This document shows, in pieces, positions 1 through 8,839 of a stretch of DNA of 64,000 nucleotides. Under the pieces are notes generated by a model. The model ran no database searches. It was given only the letters and a program-made list of their open reading frames with translations, and was not told where the DNA came from. The DNA is taken from the NCBI RefSeq assembly GCF_038150125.1, contig NZ_JBBVMF010000007.1, forward strand, positions 1-64,000, written 5' to 3'. The number at the start of each line of letters is the position of its first letter. Positions within the stretch are counted from its first letter, which is position 1. Position numbers and translations under genes: made by a program. The stretch comes from SW132 sp038150125 (GTDB lineage: Bacteria > Bacteroidota > Rhodothermia > Balneolales > Balneolaceae).

Positions 1-82
1 CGGAGGCCGGATAGGTGAAAAGCCTCAATACATTTTTAATTAATTTATTACGCAACCCACACAAATCAACATAGAGCCGAAA

Positions 83-661
83 ATGTTTATAACCTTTCTT
101 CAAAAAGTTTTTGAGAAGAGTCAAAACTCTGAAATTGATGAGGTTATATTAAGAGTTCAAAATGTAACCCAGAATTATTTGGTGGGTCTGTTTACGGTTC
201 TTGGGATTATGGCTGTTCTGAATTCTATCGGATTACTCATTATTGGTCTTGACTACGCTATTCCCTTTGCGATTATCGCATCTATTCTGGCAATCATCCC
301 CTATGTGGGGGCAATATTAGGGGCTATTCCTGCCATTCTTTATGCGTTCCTGTTTTATGATTCACTTTTAATCCCGCTGCTTGTCATTGCGATTTTTACA
401 GTCGTACAACTGATTGAAAGCAGCTTTCTCACTCCAAAAATTGTTGGGTCAAAGGTCTCTATCAATCCATTTGTGGCCATCATCGTATTGTTTTTGGGAG
501 GAAAGATCTGGGGAATAGCAGGGATGATTCTCTTTATACCACTTATTGGAATCATGAGGGTTGGGTTTTCCCAGGTTCATGAACAAAAACCCTACGGGTA
601 CCTGCTGGGTAACTTTATTGAGTATAGGAAATATGAAGAGAATGAAAAGCAGGAACTGTAA
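83..661 (+). pseudogene. AI-2E family transporter, C-terminal half only (truncated)
   Basis: 192 residues matching the C-terminal half of the AI-2E/PerM-type permease family (PF01594), which usually has 330-380 residues and about eight membrane spans. The visible part has the family's YVGAILGAIPA-like loop, the QLIESSFLTPKIVG motif and a conserved GGKIWGIAGMIL segment, with about four or five membrane spans. All three forward frames have stops within the first 45 bases and the in-frame stop lies at 41-43, so the N-terminal half is not joined to this ORF. It could be a decayed gene, a frameshifted gene whose first half lies left of the window, or a truncated product starting at this ATG. The family assignment is firm; the intactness is not. 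Confidence 0.75.
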
Positions 662-797
662 ATGGCTGTTCTAAAGGTGTCTAAAAAAACTTAAACTGTA
701 GTAATTATGTAACATGAACTTGTTTAACTGTAACGACATGTACTGCTTGTTTCTATACATTGATTTATAGTTTATTAGTTAACCAAACGGAGTTCAC

Positions 798-920
798 ATG
801 GATAAGCATAACAGAGACCATAAGAAAAACAAGAAAGACGAGAAGAAGCCGGTAAACAAAAATCCGCAATTCACCCCGGAAAAGAAATCGGACGAAAAAG
901 CGAAAGTCAAGAAAGCGTAA
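798..920 (+). CDS. 40-residue Lys/Asp-rich small protein
   Basis: A short ORF, ATG at 798 and TAA at 918, encoding 40 residues dominated by Lys, Asp, Glu, Asn and Pro with no hydrophobic segment. It starts DKHNRDHKKNKKDEKK and ends in a KAKVKKA tail. A purine-rich ACGGAG lies 8 bases upstream of the ATG and a rho-independent terminator begins 24 bases after the stop, so the transcription unit looks complete and dedicated. It resembles the small, highly charged, probably disordered proteins often left unannotated in Bacteroidota. No function can be assigned. It could be a nucleic-acid-binding or stress-related peptide, but that is a guess. Confidence 0.6.
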   Translation: MDKHNRDHKKNKKDEKKPVNKNPQFTPEKKSDEKAKVKKA

Positions 921-943
921 TTAGCAAATCCGATCTGTTCAGG

Positions 944-972
944 CGGGCTTCTGAAACCGGAAGCCCGTTTTT
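944..972 (+). terminator. Rho-independent terminator of the 40-aa ORF
   Basis: An 8-bp stem CGGGCTTC (944-951) pairs with GAAGCCCG (960-967), followed directly by TTTTT. It lies 24 bases downstream of the small ORF stop and ends that unit. Confidence 0.85.
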
Positions 973-1093
973 GTATTTATTCCCTTTTTCGAGTAAAAGA
1001 TTTGGATTTGCATGAGAGATCTCTTCGTAATTGCGTATTATCAATTTTGGAAAAATTATGATATTAAACTATTGTTTATAAAAGAGTTTACCT

Positions 1094-1435
1094 ATGAGTT
1101 CAAACAATCAGGAATTAGAGAAGGCGAAAACTCATATTATTGTTGAGATCATTGAGTATATACCGAATTCTGTGGTCATAAAGACGATCATCAAAAAAAC
1201 CACGGGGAATATATCAGCGGTATCATTCGATTCCGGAGAAGCATTATCTGAAAAAATTTCGCCGTTTGATACTTTTATTCAGATCATAGATGGGGAGGCA
1301 ATGATTGTAATTGATGGCACTGCGCATAAGCTCTCCGTTGGCGAATCGATTATTATCCCGGCACACACTCGAAATATTATTGAGGCCAAAGTGCGCTTCA
1401 AGATGATATCGACCATCATAAAGAGTGGATATTAA
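1094..1435 (+). CDS. Small single-domain cupin protein
   Basis: 113 residues forming one small cupin beta-barrel. The pattern FDSGEALSEK-SPFD-FIQIIDGEAMIVIDG-AHKLSVGESIIIPA is that of the stand-alone cupins common in Bacteroidota. In relatives the first cupin motif normally has a metal-binding His after SE (SEH); here the residue is Lys, and the second-motif His is replaced by Arg-Asn (HTRNII). Metal binding may therefore be lost or altered. The gene is monocistronic and points towards the AraC-type gene on the other strand. Family confident, ligand unknown. Confidence 0.85.
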   Translation: MSSNNQELEKAKTHIIVEIIEYIPNSVVIKTIIKKTTGNISAVSFDSGEALSEKISPFDTFIQIIDGEAMIVIDGTAHKLSVGESIIIPAHTRNIIEAKVRFKMISTIIKSGY

Positions 1436-1664
1436 GGCGTAGGTATGGACAGTCTTGGATTGGGAACGGATGGTCATTCATTATAGTAAAGAAAAAAGAT
1501 TTTGTGAGCTCTGAATAACCAGGGGAAACAAGCGTCAACCGTATAACTTCCGTAGCTATCACCTATAGATTTTTCGGAAAAGTGATCTACACTGATTGAT
1601 CCTTTCGGTTACAGTAGAGTGGATGATTTAGCAGGAGAGCCTCTACGAAAGAAACGTAGGTTAG

Positions 1665-2225
1665 TTAAAAATCTTCGAGATTGCTTTGTCGCTTCTCCTT
1701 TAACTCTTTGAAGTAGGTAGGAGTAAGCCCCGTTACTTTTTTAAACTGATTTGAGAGATGAGCAACACTGCTGTAGTGTAGCTTATAGGCGATTTCCGTA
1801 AGTGTGAGCTCATCATAGATCAGCAGCTCTTTCACCTTTTCAATTTTGTGCTGTATGATGTACTGCTGAATCGTAATTCCCTTCACTTCCGAAAATGTAT
1901 TGGAAAGATAGGTGTAGTCGTAATTTAGTTTCTCGCTGATGTAATCTGAGTCGTTCACTTTTGGTACTTCGTCGGAATAGTGAATCATCTCAATGATGAC
2001 GGCTTTGATCTTTTCAACCAGGATGTTTTTCTTGTCATCCAGTAGTTCCAGCCCCGACTTCTTCAGGTTATTGTTGAACGTTTCCAGCTGTTGCTCTGTG
2101 ATATCATCCTTGATCTCAACCATACCGAGATCTACAGAAATGCAATTCAGCCCAAGTTTTTCAAGCTCGCTCTTAACCAGCATTTTGCACCGTAAACTAA
2201 CCATATATTTAATATATAGTTTCAT
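1665..2225 (-). CDS. AraC-family transcriptional regulator
   Basis: 186 residues from the ATG at 2225. An upstream in-frame ATG at 2249 exists, but the N-terminus MKLYIKYMVSLRCKM fits the usual start of this Bacteroidota family, and an ACAGG element lies just upstream. The C-terminal ~100 residues form the double helix-turn-helix of AraC/XylS proteins, including LTEIAYKLHYSSVAHLSNQFKKVTGLTPTYFK. The N-terminal segment is short, with a Cys (RCKM) and no large effector domain. This type is often found near metal-resistance or membrane-stress genes. Target unknown. It is convergent with the cupin gene. Confidence 0.9.
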   Translation of the reverse strand: MKLYIKYMVSLRCKMLVKSELEKLGLNCISVDLGMVEIKDDITEQQLETFNNNLKKSGLELLDDKKNILVEKIKAVIIEMIHYSDEVPKVNDSDYISEKLNYDYTYLSNTFSEVKGITIQQYIIQHKIEKVKELLIYDELTLTEIAYKLHYSSVAHLSNQFKKVTGLTPTYFKELKEKRQSNLEDF

Positions 2226-2249
2226 AATGTACCTGTTGATTGAACACAA

Positions 2250-2859
2250 TGGCCATTAAAAAGGTGTGGGGCTTAATGATTAGAAGCGGGCTTGATTGAC
2301 TCGCTTGTATCATTCTAATAGTAAGATGATTTAAGACATGATATCCAACTTTTAAATTACTGAGTGCTAAATATAGTCAATAGTAACCCTTCGTACTTGT
2401 AAATATAAATGATAAGGTTACACATATCACACTTTTAATAACCATGCCCGGCGTAAGAAATTTGGATTAGTGTGCCATTTAACAAATCCAGATTCACTGT
2501 AAATAAAATATATTATGAATCGAAGGGAGGTTAAAAAACCCTGTTAATCCGCCAAGATAATTCTTGTTGACTAAGATAAATATGCAAATTTGTCTGAGTC
2601 CTTTACTATTTTAGGGCTTCAAAATCATAAAACGGATATCAATAACTTTATCGCTTTTACCAGTTCATAGTAAATGTGACCTTGAAGCGTCTGCAGTTCT
2701 GATTGCATCGGACGGAAGTTCTTCAAGCGTCACTGGATAACTAGCAAACGAACGCTTCTAGGACCTTTGGACGCTTGAAGGTTCTTAACTCCAATAACAT
2801 ATTCAAACGAACGCTTCAAGGACCTGAGGACGCTTGAAGGTTCTTCACTTGTAAACGAA
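2250..2859. other. 610-bp intergenic region with palindromic repeats
   Basis: No plausible gene. The left part is A/T-rich. The right part (2678-2845) holds repeated CTTCAAGCG/CGCTTGAAG motifs in both orientations and two 41-bp copies described separately. It must contain the promoters of the AraC gene and of the tricorn-like protease; no confident promoter could be read. Confidence 0.6.
2746..2845. repeat. Two 41-bp copies of an inverted-repeat unit
   Basis: Copy 1 is 2746-2786 and copy 2 is 2805-2845, with a period of 59 bases. Both begin AAACGAACGCTTC, contain AGGACCT, and end GGACGCTTGAAGGTTCTT; they differ at only a few positions. Each unit is an imperfect palindrome of CGCTTC-AGG and CGCTTGAAGG. 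Further single motifs lie at 2680-2690 and 2720-2731. A related inverted unit occurs at 54311-54359. Confidence 0.8.
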
Positions 2860-2886
2860 TTGCTTTTAATCAACGATCATCTACTC

Positions 2887-5800
2887 ATGAAAAGATTTCT
2901 CACCGCACTGTTAATAACTCTCTTCAGTACTGCTGTTTTTGCCCAGGAAAACCCAAAATGGTTACGGTATCCGAGTATTTCAACGGAGGGATCTACTATT
3001 GCTTTTACGTATAAGGGTGATCTCTATTCGGTAGCCGCTTCAGGTGGAAATGCCACTCAGCTGACGTTCCATGAGGCTCACGATTATATGCCGGTATGGA
3101 GCAATGATGGGTCAAAACTGGCTTTTGCATCCGATCGGTACGGCAATTTTGATATCTATGTGATGGATGCTATTGGCGGCGATGCTACCCGGCTGACGTT
3201 TCATTCAAATGATGAGAAACCCTACAGCTTTAGTCACGATGACGCTTCTGTGATGTTTGGGGCCGTTCGTCAGGATCTTGCCAGTCACCGGCAGTATCCG
3301 ACGGGCTCTCAGCCGGAGCTGTATAGCGTACCGGTCAGTGCAGGTCAGGTAGACCAGGTTCTTACCGTGCCGGCTGAATATGTGCAGCTGAACTCCGACG
3401 GAAGCATGATGCTCTATCACGATAAAAAGGGAGGCGAAAATGAGTGGCGGAAACATCACACATCATCAATCACCCGCGATATCTGGACGTATAATTTTGA
3501 GTCCGGTGAGCATACGATGATCACATCATTTGAGGGGGAAGATCGCCAGCCAATATTTACCTCGGATGAGCAGGAGATGTATTTCCTGAGCGAACGGGCA
3601 GGAAGCTTTAATGTCTTTAAAAAAGATCTTACCAACAGCGGAGAAGCAAATCAGCTTACAAATTTTGAGCTCCACCCGGTGCGCTTTTTGAGCATGGGAA
3701 ATGGAACGCTGGCTTTTGGATATGACGGCGAGCTCTACACAATGACGGAGGGCGCAGAGCCTGTTAAGGTTCCCGTTACAATCAGAACCCAGGCCAAGGC
3801 TAACCCTGATAAATTTATCACCATCAACGGTGGGGTGGAAGAGATGGCGGTGTCACCGGATGGGAAAGAGATTGCGTTTATCGCACGCGGTGAGGTCTTT
3901 GTCACCTCTGTTGATGGATCCATGACCAAGCGCATAACCGATACTCCTGAAACGGAGGCGCACGTTACCTTTACGCCGGATGGAGAGAAGGTCGTGTACG
4001 CATCGGAGCGAAACGGTAAATGGAGTATTTATCAGACCGAAATCGTAAGAAATGAGGAAGAGCCCTTCTTTTTTGCATCAAGTCTGCTCAACGAATCCGC
4101 GTTGATCGAGACCGAGGTTGGCAATTACCTGCCAAGATTCTCACCTGATGGCAGTAAACTTGCATATGTCGCTGACAGACGTACGATTCGTGTGAAAGAT
4201 CTGGAGTCAGGCGAAACGACTGATTTATTGACGCCTGAAGAACTCTTTCATATGAGTGATGGGGATAAATACTATCGCTGGAGTCCGGATAGTAAATGGC
4301 TGCTGATTGGCTGGAGTAAACTGCTCCAAAACAGCGAAGTGCTGCTGATGTCAGCCGATGGAGAAAGCCGCTACAATCTTACCGAGAGCGGCTATTACGA
4401 TTATTCGCCCATGTGGATGAACGGCGGCAAACAGATGATCTGGTTCAGCAACCAGGATGGACTGAAGAGCTATGCCACCAGCGGCAGTTTCCAAAGTGAT
4501 GTCTACACCATGTTTTTTGATCAGGAGGCCTGGGATAAATTCAATATGAGTGAGGAAGACTTCATGCTCATGCAGGAAATTGAAAAGCTGAATAAAGAAG
4601 ATGACGAAGGCGAGAGTGATGAGGATGCTGATGACGAGGAAAATGAGGATGAAAAAGTAGAGGATATCTCCATCGACTTTGACCGGATGAAAGACTGGAC
4701 GAAAAAACTGACGATTCACTCCAGTAACATGTCTGACGCTACATTGTCAAAGGATGGTAGCAAATTATACTATCTCACCCGTTTTGAGGACGACTACAAT
4801 TTATGGGAAACTGACCTGAGGACGCGCGAAACCAAGATGGCGATCACGCTGAATACCGGCGGCGGAAGCCTTACCTGGGATAAAGAGATGGAAAATCTCT
4901 ACTTGCTGAGCCGGGGCAGAATCTCCAAACTGGATCTTTCCGCAGGCAGTTCGGAGGGCATTGAGATAGCCGGTGAAATGGACTACGACGAAGTTGAAGA
5001 ACGGCAAACCATGCTGAACCACATCTATATCCGAACAAAAAATATCTTTTATGAACCAACCTTCCACGGCAACGACTGGGATATGCTGTATGAAGAGTAT
5101 CAAAAATATGTGCCGTATATCGGAAACGGCTATGAGTTTGCCGAGATGGCGTCTGAATTGCTGGGTGAGCTGAATGTTTCTCACGCCGGCGCAGGCTACA
5201 GCAGCAGCATCGGAAATGCGGATGCCACAGCCTCTCTTGGAATATTCATGGATTACGGCCATGAGGGGAATGGCATCAAAATTGTGGAAGTGTTGAAAGG
5301 CGGCCCGCTGGATAAAGCGGATCTGAATGTTCAGCCGGGGATGATTATCCGGGCGATAGACGGGGAGACTGTAACGCCTGACCGTGATGTGGCGTCTTAT
5401 CTTAACCGAAAGGCAGGAAGGTATACGCTGTTGGAGATTACGGATGAAAATGGCGAGAATTCTCGCCAAGTGAGAATCAAGCCGATCAGTCTGGGTGAAG
5501 AGGGGCGATTGCTTTACGAACGCTTCGTGAAGATTAATGCTGACGAGGTAAAAGAGAAATCAAACGGACGGCTTGGATATGTTCACATTCCGGGCATGAG
5601 TGACGGGCCCTATCGCGATATCTATAAAGACATGCTGGGCAAGTACTACGATACGGAAGCAATGATCGTGGATACCCGTTTCAATGGTGGGGGTGACCTG
5701 GTTGCCGACCTTGTCATGTTCTTTTCAGGTGAAGAGTTCAACACCTACGCCACAGCAAGAAAAGCAGTTGGTGGTGAACCGACTTCGAGATGGACGAAGC

Positions 5801-6120
5801 CGACGATCACACTTTTTAACGAATCTAATTATTCTGATGGCCACTGCTACGCACAGGGGTACAAAGATATGGAGCTCGGACTCACCGTTGGCATGCCGGT
5901 TCCGGGAACGTGCAGCTGGGCCGGATGGGAGGGACTTCCCAATGGCGGCTACTGGGGCGTGGTGCCGGTCAGCGCCAAAAACAAAGCCGGTGAATGGATG
6001 GAAAACAACCAGACCGAACCGGACATCAAAGTGAAAAACCAGCCGGAAGTTATTGTTGACGGCAGGGATGAACAGCTTGAACGAGCCATCCGGGTGATGA
6101 TGCGGGATTTAAATGAATAG
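2887..6120 (+). CDS. Tricorn-type S41 protease, secreted
   Basis: About 1077 residues from the ATG at 2887; an in-frame TTG at 2860 is less likely because a signal peptide begins at the ATG (KRFLTALLITLFSTAVFAQ). Two WD/TolB-like beta-propellers fill roughly residues 25-560, with repeated FSPDG and TPDGEKVVYASE motifs. A very acidic insert follows (about 571-598), then a core domain. The tricorn Ser-His pair appears as S765-H766 (NVSHAG), a PDZ domain spans about 782-870, and the nucleophile is probably S983 in NYSDG. These proteins trim peptides; with a signal peptide it should act in the periplasm. Monocistronic. Confidence 0.93.
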   Translation: MKRFLTALLITLFSTAVFAQENPKWLRYPSISTEGSTIAFTYKGDLYSVAASGGNATQLTFHEAHDYMPVWSNDGSKLAFASDRYGNFDIYVMDAIGGDATRLTFHSNDEKPYSFSHDDASVMFGAVRQDLASHRQYPTGSQPELYSVPVSAGQVDQVLTVPAEYVQLNSDGSMMLYHDKKGGENEWRKHHTSSITRDIWTYNFESGEHTMITSFEGEDRQPIFTSDEQEMYFLSERAGSFNVFKKDLTNSGEANQLTNFELHPVRFLSMGNGTLAFGYDGELYTMTEGAEPVKVPVTIRTQAKANPDKFITINGGVEEMAVSPDGKEIAFIARGEVFVTSVDGSMTKRITDTPETEAHVTFTPDGEKVVYASERNGKWSIYQTEIVRNEEEPFFFASSLLNESALIETEVGNYLPRFSPDGSKLAYVADRRTIRVKDLESGETTDLLTPEELFHMSDGDKYYRWSPDSKWLLIGWSKLLQNSEVLLMSADGESRYNLTESGYYDYSPMWMNGGKQMIWFSNQDGLKSYATSGSFQSDVYTMFFDQEAWDKFNMSEEDFMLMQEIEKLNKEDDEGESDEDADDEENEDEKVEDISIDFDRMKDWTKKLTIHSSNMSDATLSKDGSKLYYLTRFEDDYNLWETDLRTRETKMAITLNTGGGSLTWDKEMENLYLLSRGRISKLDLSAGSSEGIEIAGEMDYDEVEERQTMLNHIYIRTKNIFYEPTFHGNDWDMLYEEYQKYVPYIGNGYEFAEMASELLGELNVSHAGAGYSSSIGNADATASLGIFMDYGHEGNGIKIVEVLKGGPLDKADLNVQPGMIIRAIDGETVTPDRDVASYLNRKAGRYTLLEITDENGENSRQVRIKPISLGEEGRLLYERFVKINADEVKEKSNGRLGYVHIPGMSDGPYRDIYKDMLGKYYDTEAMIVDTRFNGGGDLVADLVMFFSGEEFNTYATARKAVGGEPTSRWTKPTITLFNESNYSDGHCYAQGYKDMELGLTVGMPVPGTCSWAGWEGLPNGGYWGVVPVSAKNKAGEWMENNQTEPDIKVKNQPEVIVDGRDEQLERAIRVMMRDLNE

Positions 6121-6395
6121 AATTTCAGGTAATCAGATATTTCATCGGGGCACCATTGATTTAATAATCTGAAAATGAGAAGAAAATAATCATTGATCAG
6201 TCTTTGTAATTCTTTGAATAGCAATACCCTGTAAAATAATTTTAAGGCAAAGTAATAAAAAATTGATTCGTGCAGAGATTCTGTCATCATTCCTGATCTG
6301 GGATTGACTGAATTATTTTGCAAAAAGCAGGAAAGTATTTCGATCTTACACAGGTTTATATTTTGCTGTTTCCCATATAATCCTTTAGTTCTGTC

Positions 6396-6980
6396 ATGTT
6401 TAAAGTACACGATGTTATACTGTCCGACGATATTGCTACCACCTGGTTTGCGTGTGACATAACACGCTGCAAAGGGGCGTGCTGTGTTGTGGGTGATGCG
6501 GGAGCGCCAGTTGACAAGAGTGAAATTGCGGTCCTGGAAAAAGCGTTTAAGCAGCTGAGCGATCGTCTTCATCCCGATGCGGTGGAAGCGGCTGAAGCGC
6601 AGGGCGTGGTTCGGCAGGATCGGGATGGCATCCATGAAATAACATGCGTGGATGATAAGGCGTGTATTTTTGTTGAGACAGATGACAACGGTGTGGCAAC
6701 GTGTGCCATTCAAAATGCATACTACCGTGGCGAATTTAGCTGGGAGAAACCACTGAGCTGTCATCTTTTTCCCATCCGTTTAAAAAAAGTTGCGGGAACA
6801 GAGTTTGCAAACTTTGATTATCTTCCGGACATATGCTCGGCTGGCTGTGATAACGGTCGCAAGGAGGGAACTTACCTTTCTGATTTTTTAGAACGGGCAT
6901 TGAAACGACGCTACGGAACAGATTGGTACAACGACTTTTTAACGGCGTGCCAGCAGATTAGAAGTGATGAACTGTCATGA
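6396..6980 (+). CDS. DUF3109 cysteine-rich protein
   Basis: 194 residues of the DUF3109 family (PF11307). Visible features are the N-terminal CDITRCKGACC cluster, CVDDKACIF, a C-AIQNAY segment, LSCHLFPIR and a final CSAGC, which together make a likely metal- or Fe-S-binding set. The family is widespread in Bacteroidota and has no proven function. The last four bases overlap the rpoN start, so translation is probably coupled with sigma-54. Family assignment is good; function unknown. Confidence 0.9.
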   Translation: MFKVHDVILSDDIATTWFACDITRCKGACCVVGDAGAPVDKSEIAVLEKAFKQLSDRLHPDAVEAAEAQGVVRQDRDGIHEITCVDDKACIFVETDDNGVATCAIQNAYYRGEFSWEKPLSCHLFPIRLKKVAGTEFANFDYLPDICSAGCDNGRKEGTYLSDFLERALKRRYGTDWYNDFLTACQQIRSDELS

Positions 6981-8479
6981 TTAAAACCGGTCAAAATTTA
7001 AAGCAAAGCCAAAATCTTCAGCAAAAGCTGTCTCCGCAGCAGATACAGTTTATAAAACTCCTTCAGCTTCCCACGGCGGCGATGGAGCAGCGGATCAAAG
7101 AAGAGATCGAGATGAACCCTGTGCTTGAGGAAGATGACCTGGATCGTCTTGAAGAGAGGGTTCAGGAGAATGACCCGGAATGGGAAAAAAAAGAAAAATC
7201 GGATGAAGTTGAGCCGGTTGATCAGCATGAGGACGTTGACTGGGACTCTTTTATGCACAACACGGAGTATGAGGGAAGCAATTACAACTCTGGTGGCGGA
7301 GGCAATGAAGACTGGAAAGATCTCCCCGACCCCTATCATGAGTCGCTTCTTGAAGAGCTTGAAAAACAGGTATCGCTCCTGGATCTAAGTGAAGATGAAC
7401 GCCTGATCGCTGACCAGATTCTCGGATCACTGGATGAAGACGGATATTTCAGGCGTGAGACAGAGGCTGTTGTCGACAACATCGCGTTTAATCAGGGTGT
7501 TCTTGTCAATGCAGATGATATAGAAAAAGTACGAAAACAGATTCAGCAGCTGGACCCGATTGGGATTGCATCAAAAGATCTGAGGGACTGTTTAAGCTGT
7601 CAGCTGAAAAATCTGAATAATAAAAATGGTGCCCGCCAGAATGCGATTCAAATTGTGGACGACCACTGGGAATCGTTCGAGAAGAAACACTTTTCAAAAC
7701 TAAAAAAACAGCTCGATATTGATGATGAAGAGCTAAAAGAAGCGTTTGATCTTATTCGCTCGCTGGATCCCAAACCCGGCGCCGTAGCCAATCCCGATGA
7801 AGATAACCAGCAGTATATTGAGCCCGATTTTGAGGTTTATTATGAACCGTCGGAAACAGATGAGGAAGATGGCGAGTTTGTGATCAGCCTGAACCGGCGA
7901 AATGTACCTCCGCTAAGAATATCTCCCGACTATAAGCAGATGTGGGATAACATCAAGAAAAAGCCTGAACAGGAATCATCCGATAAGAATGCGAAACGGT
8001 TTATCAAGGATAAGGTGGAGTCGGCGCAGTGGTTTATTGATTCCATCATTCAGCGGCAGAATACCCTGATGAACACCATGAAGACGATTGTATCACTACA
8101 GGAAGATTTCTTTAAGTACGGCGAGGGATTGAAACCCATGATTCTTAAGGATATCGCCGAGCGGATAAAAATGGATATTTCAACGATATCACGGGTTGTG
8201 AATGGGAAATATGTTCAAACCAATCACGGCGTGTATGAACTGAAATATTTCTTCAGTGAGGGGCTCCAGACCGAGGATGGCGAGGATGTCTCAAACCGTG
8301 AAGTAAAGAATTACCTTCAGGATATTATTGATAACGAAGACAAACAGAAGCCGCTCAGCGATCAGGCGCTTACTGATTTGTTGAAAGAGAAAGGATATAA
8401 AGTTGCACGCCGTACGGTGAGCAAATACCGGGAACAGCTCCAGATTCCTGTTGCGAGGTTGAGGAAGCAGATTATGTAG
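6977..8479 (+). CDS. rpoN: RNA polymerase sigma-54 factor
   Basis: 500 residues with the three parts of sigma-54. The Gln-rich activator-interacting region is at residues 1-50 (LKQSQNLQQKLSPQQIQFIKLLQLP), the core-binding domain about 120-320, and the DNA-binding part includes the RpoN box ARRTVSKYRE at about 477-486. An acidic linker of some 60 residues follows region I. It recognises -24/-12 promoters and needs an AAA+ activator; none is encoded in this window. It overlaps the DUF3109 gene by 4 bp. Confidence 0.98.
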   Translation: MIKTGQNLKQSQNLQQKLSPQQIQFIKLLQLPTAAMEQRIKEEIEMNPVLEEDDLDRLEERVQENDPEWEKKEKSDEVEPVDQHEDVDWDSFMHNTEYEGSNYNSGGGGNEDWKDLPDPYHESLLEELEKQVSLLDLSEDERLIADQILGSLDEDGYFRRETEAVVDNIAFNQGVLVNADDIEKVRKQIQQLDPIGIASKDLRDCLSCQLKNLNNKNGARQNAIQIVDDHWESFEKKHFSKLKKQLDIDDEELKEAFDLIRSLDPKPGAVANPDEDNQQYIEPDFEVYYEPSETDEEDGEFVISLNRRNVPPLRISPDYKQMWDNIKKKPEQESSDKNAKRFIKDKVESAQWFIDSIIQRQNTLMNTMKTIVSLQEDFFKYGEGLKPMILKDIAERIKMDISTISRVVNGKYVQTNHGVYELKYFFSEGLQTEDGEDVSNREVKNYLQDIIDNEDKQKPLSDQALTDLLKEKGYKVARRTVSKYREQLQIPVARLRKQIM

Positions 8480-8765
8480 GTATATCTTAAACAACCCTCT
8501 AGCCTGAGTTCGATTCTTAAACGGATTCTCAAAAGTCCCCCTTTTCCGAAGGGATGCCCACGGCGAAAAAAGGGGGATTCAGGGGGATGTTCATCAGATC
8601 TATGAAAAAACCGATGGACACCCCTCTAAATCTCCCCTTGTTAGGGGAGACTTTATACTGAATAAATGAAATAGATTATAGATCGAACTGCGGTTTAAAC
8701 CTCCCTCTGGCCTTATCATTGAACAAAATCCCTGATTCTGTTACTCAGAAACACCAATAAGAATA
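8480..8765. repeat. Intergenic dispersed hairpin repeats
   Basis: A gene-free stretch with two hairpins. CCCCCTTTT (8537-8545) pairs with AAAAGGGGG (8568-8576), and TCTCCCCT (8631-8638) pairs with AGGGGAGA (8643-8650) around a TGTT loop. The phrase AAAAAAGGGGGATTC recurs at 38009-38023 downstream of the E1 gene. This type of G/C-run repeat is dispersed between genes in many Bacteroidota genomes. One of the hairpins may also end rpoN transcription, but no clear T-run follows either. Confidence 0.65.
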
Positions 8766-8822
8766 CAAAAACCCTCCAAGAGTTTCCGCAAAGCGATCCC
8801 TGTGGGGGAAACTCTTGGAGGG
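8766..8822 (-). terminator. Strong rho-independent terminator (minus strand)
   Basis: A perfect 16-bp stem, 8772-8787 (CCCTCCAAGAGTTTCC) with 8807-8822, and a 19-base loop. Read on the minus strand the stem is followed by TTTTTGTATTC. It lies 17 bases past the stop of the unknown membrane protein and ends the Lrp/membrane-protein operon. Confidence 0.88.
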
Positions 8823-8839
8823 CTTCCTGAGCTCGAGCT

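Noticed and set aside
4801..5469. 222-codon minus-strand ORF
   Set aside because: It lies wholly inside the tricorn-type protease gene, has no recognisable domain and is an antisense shadow.
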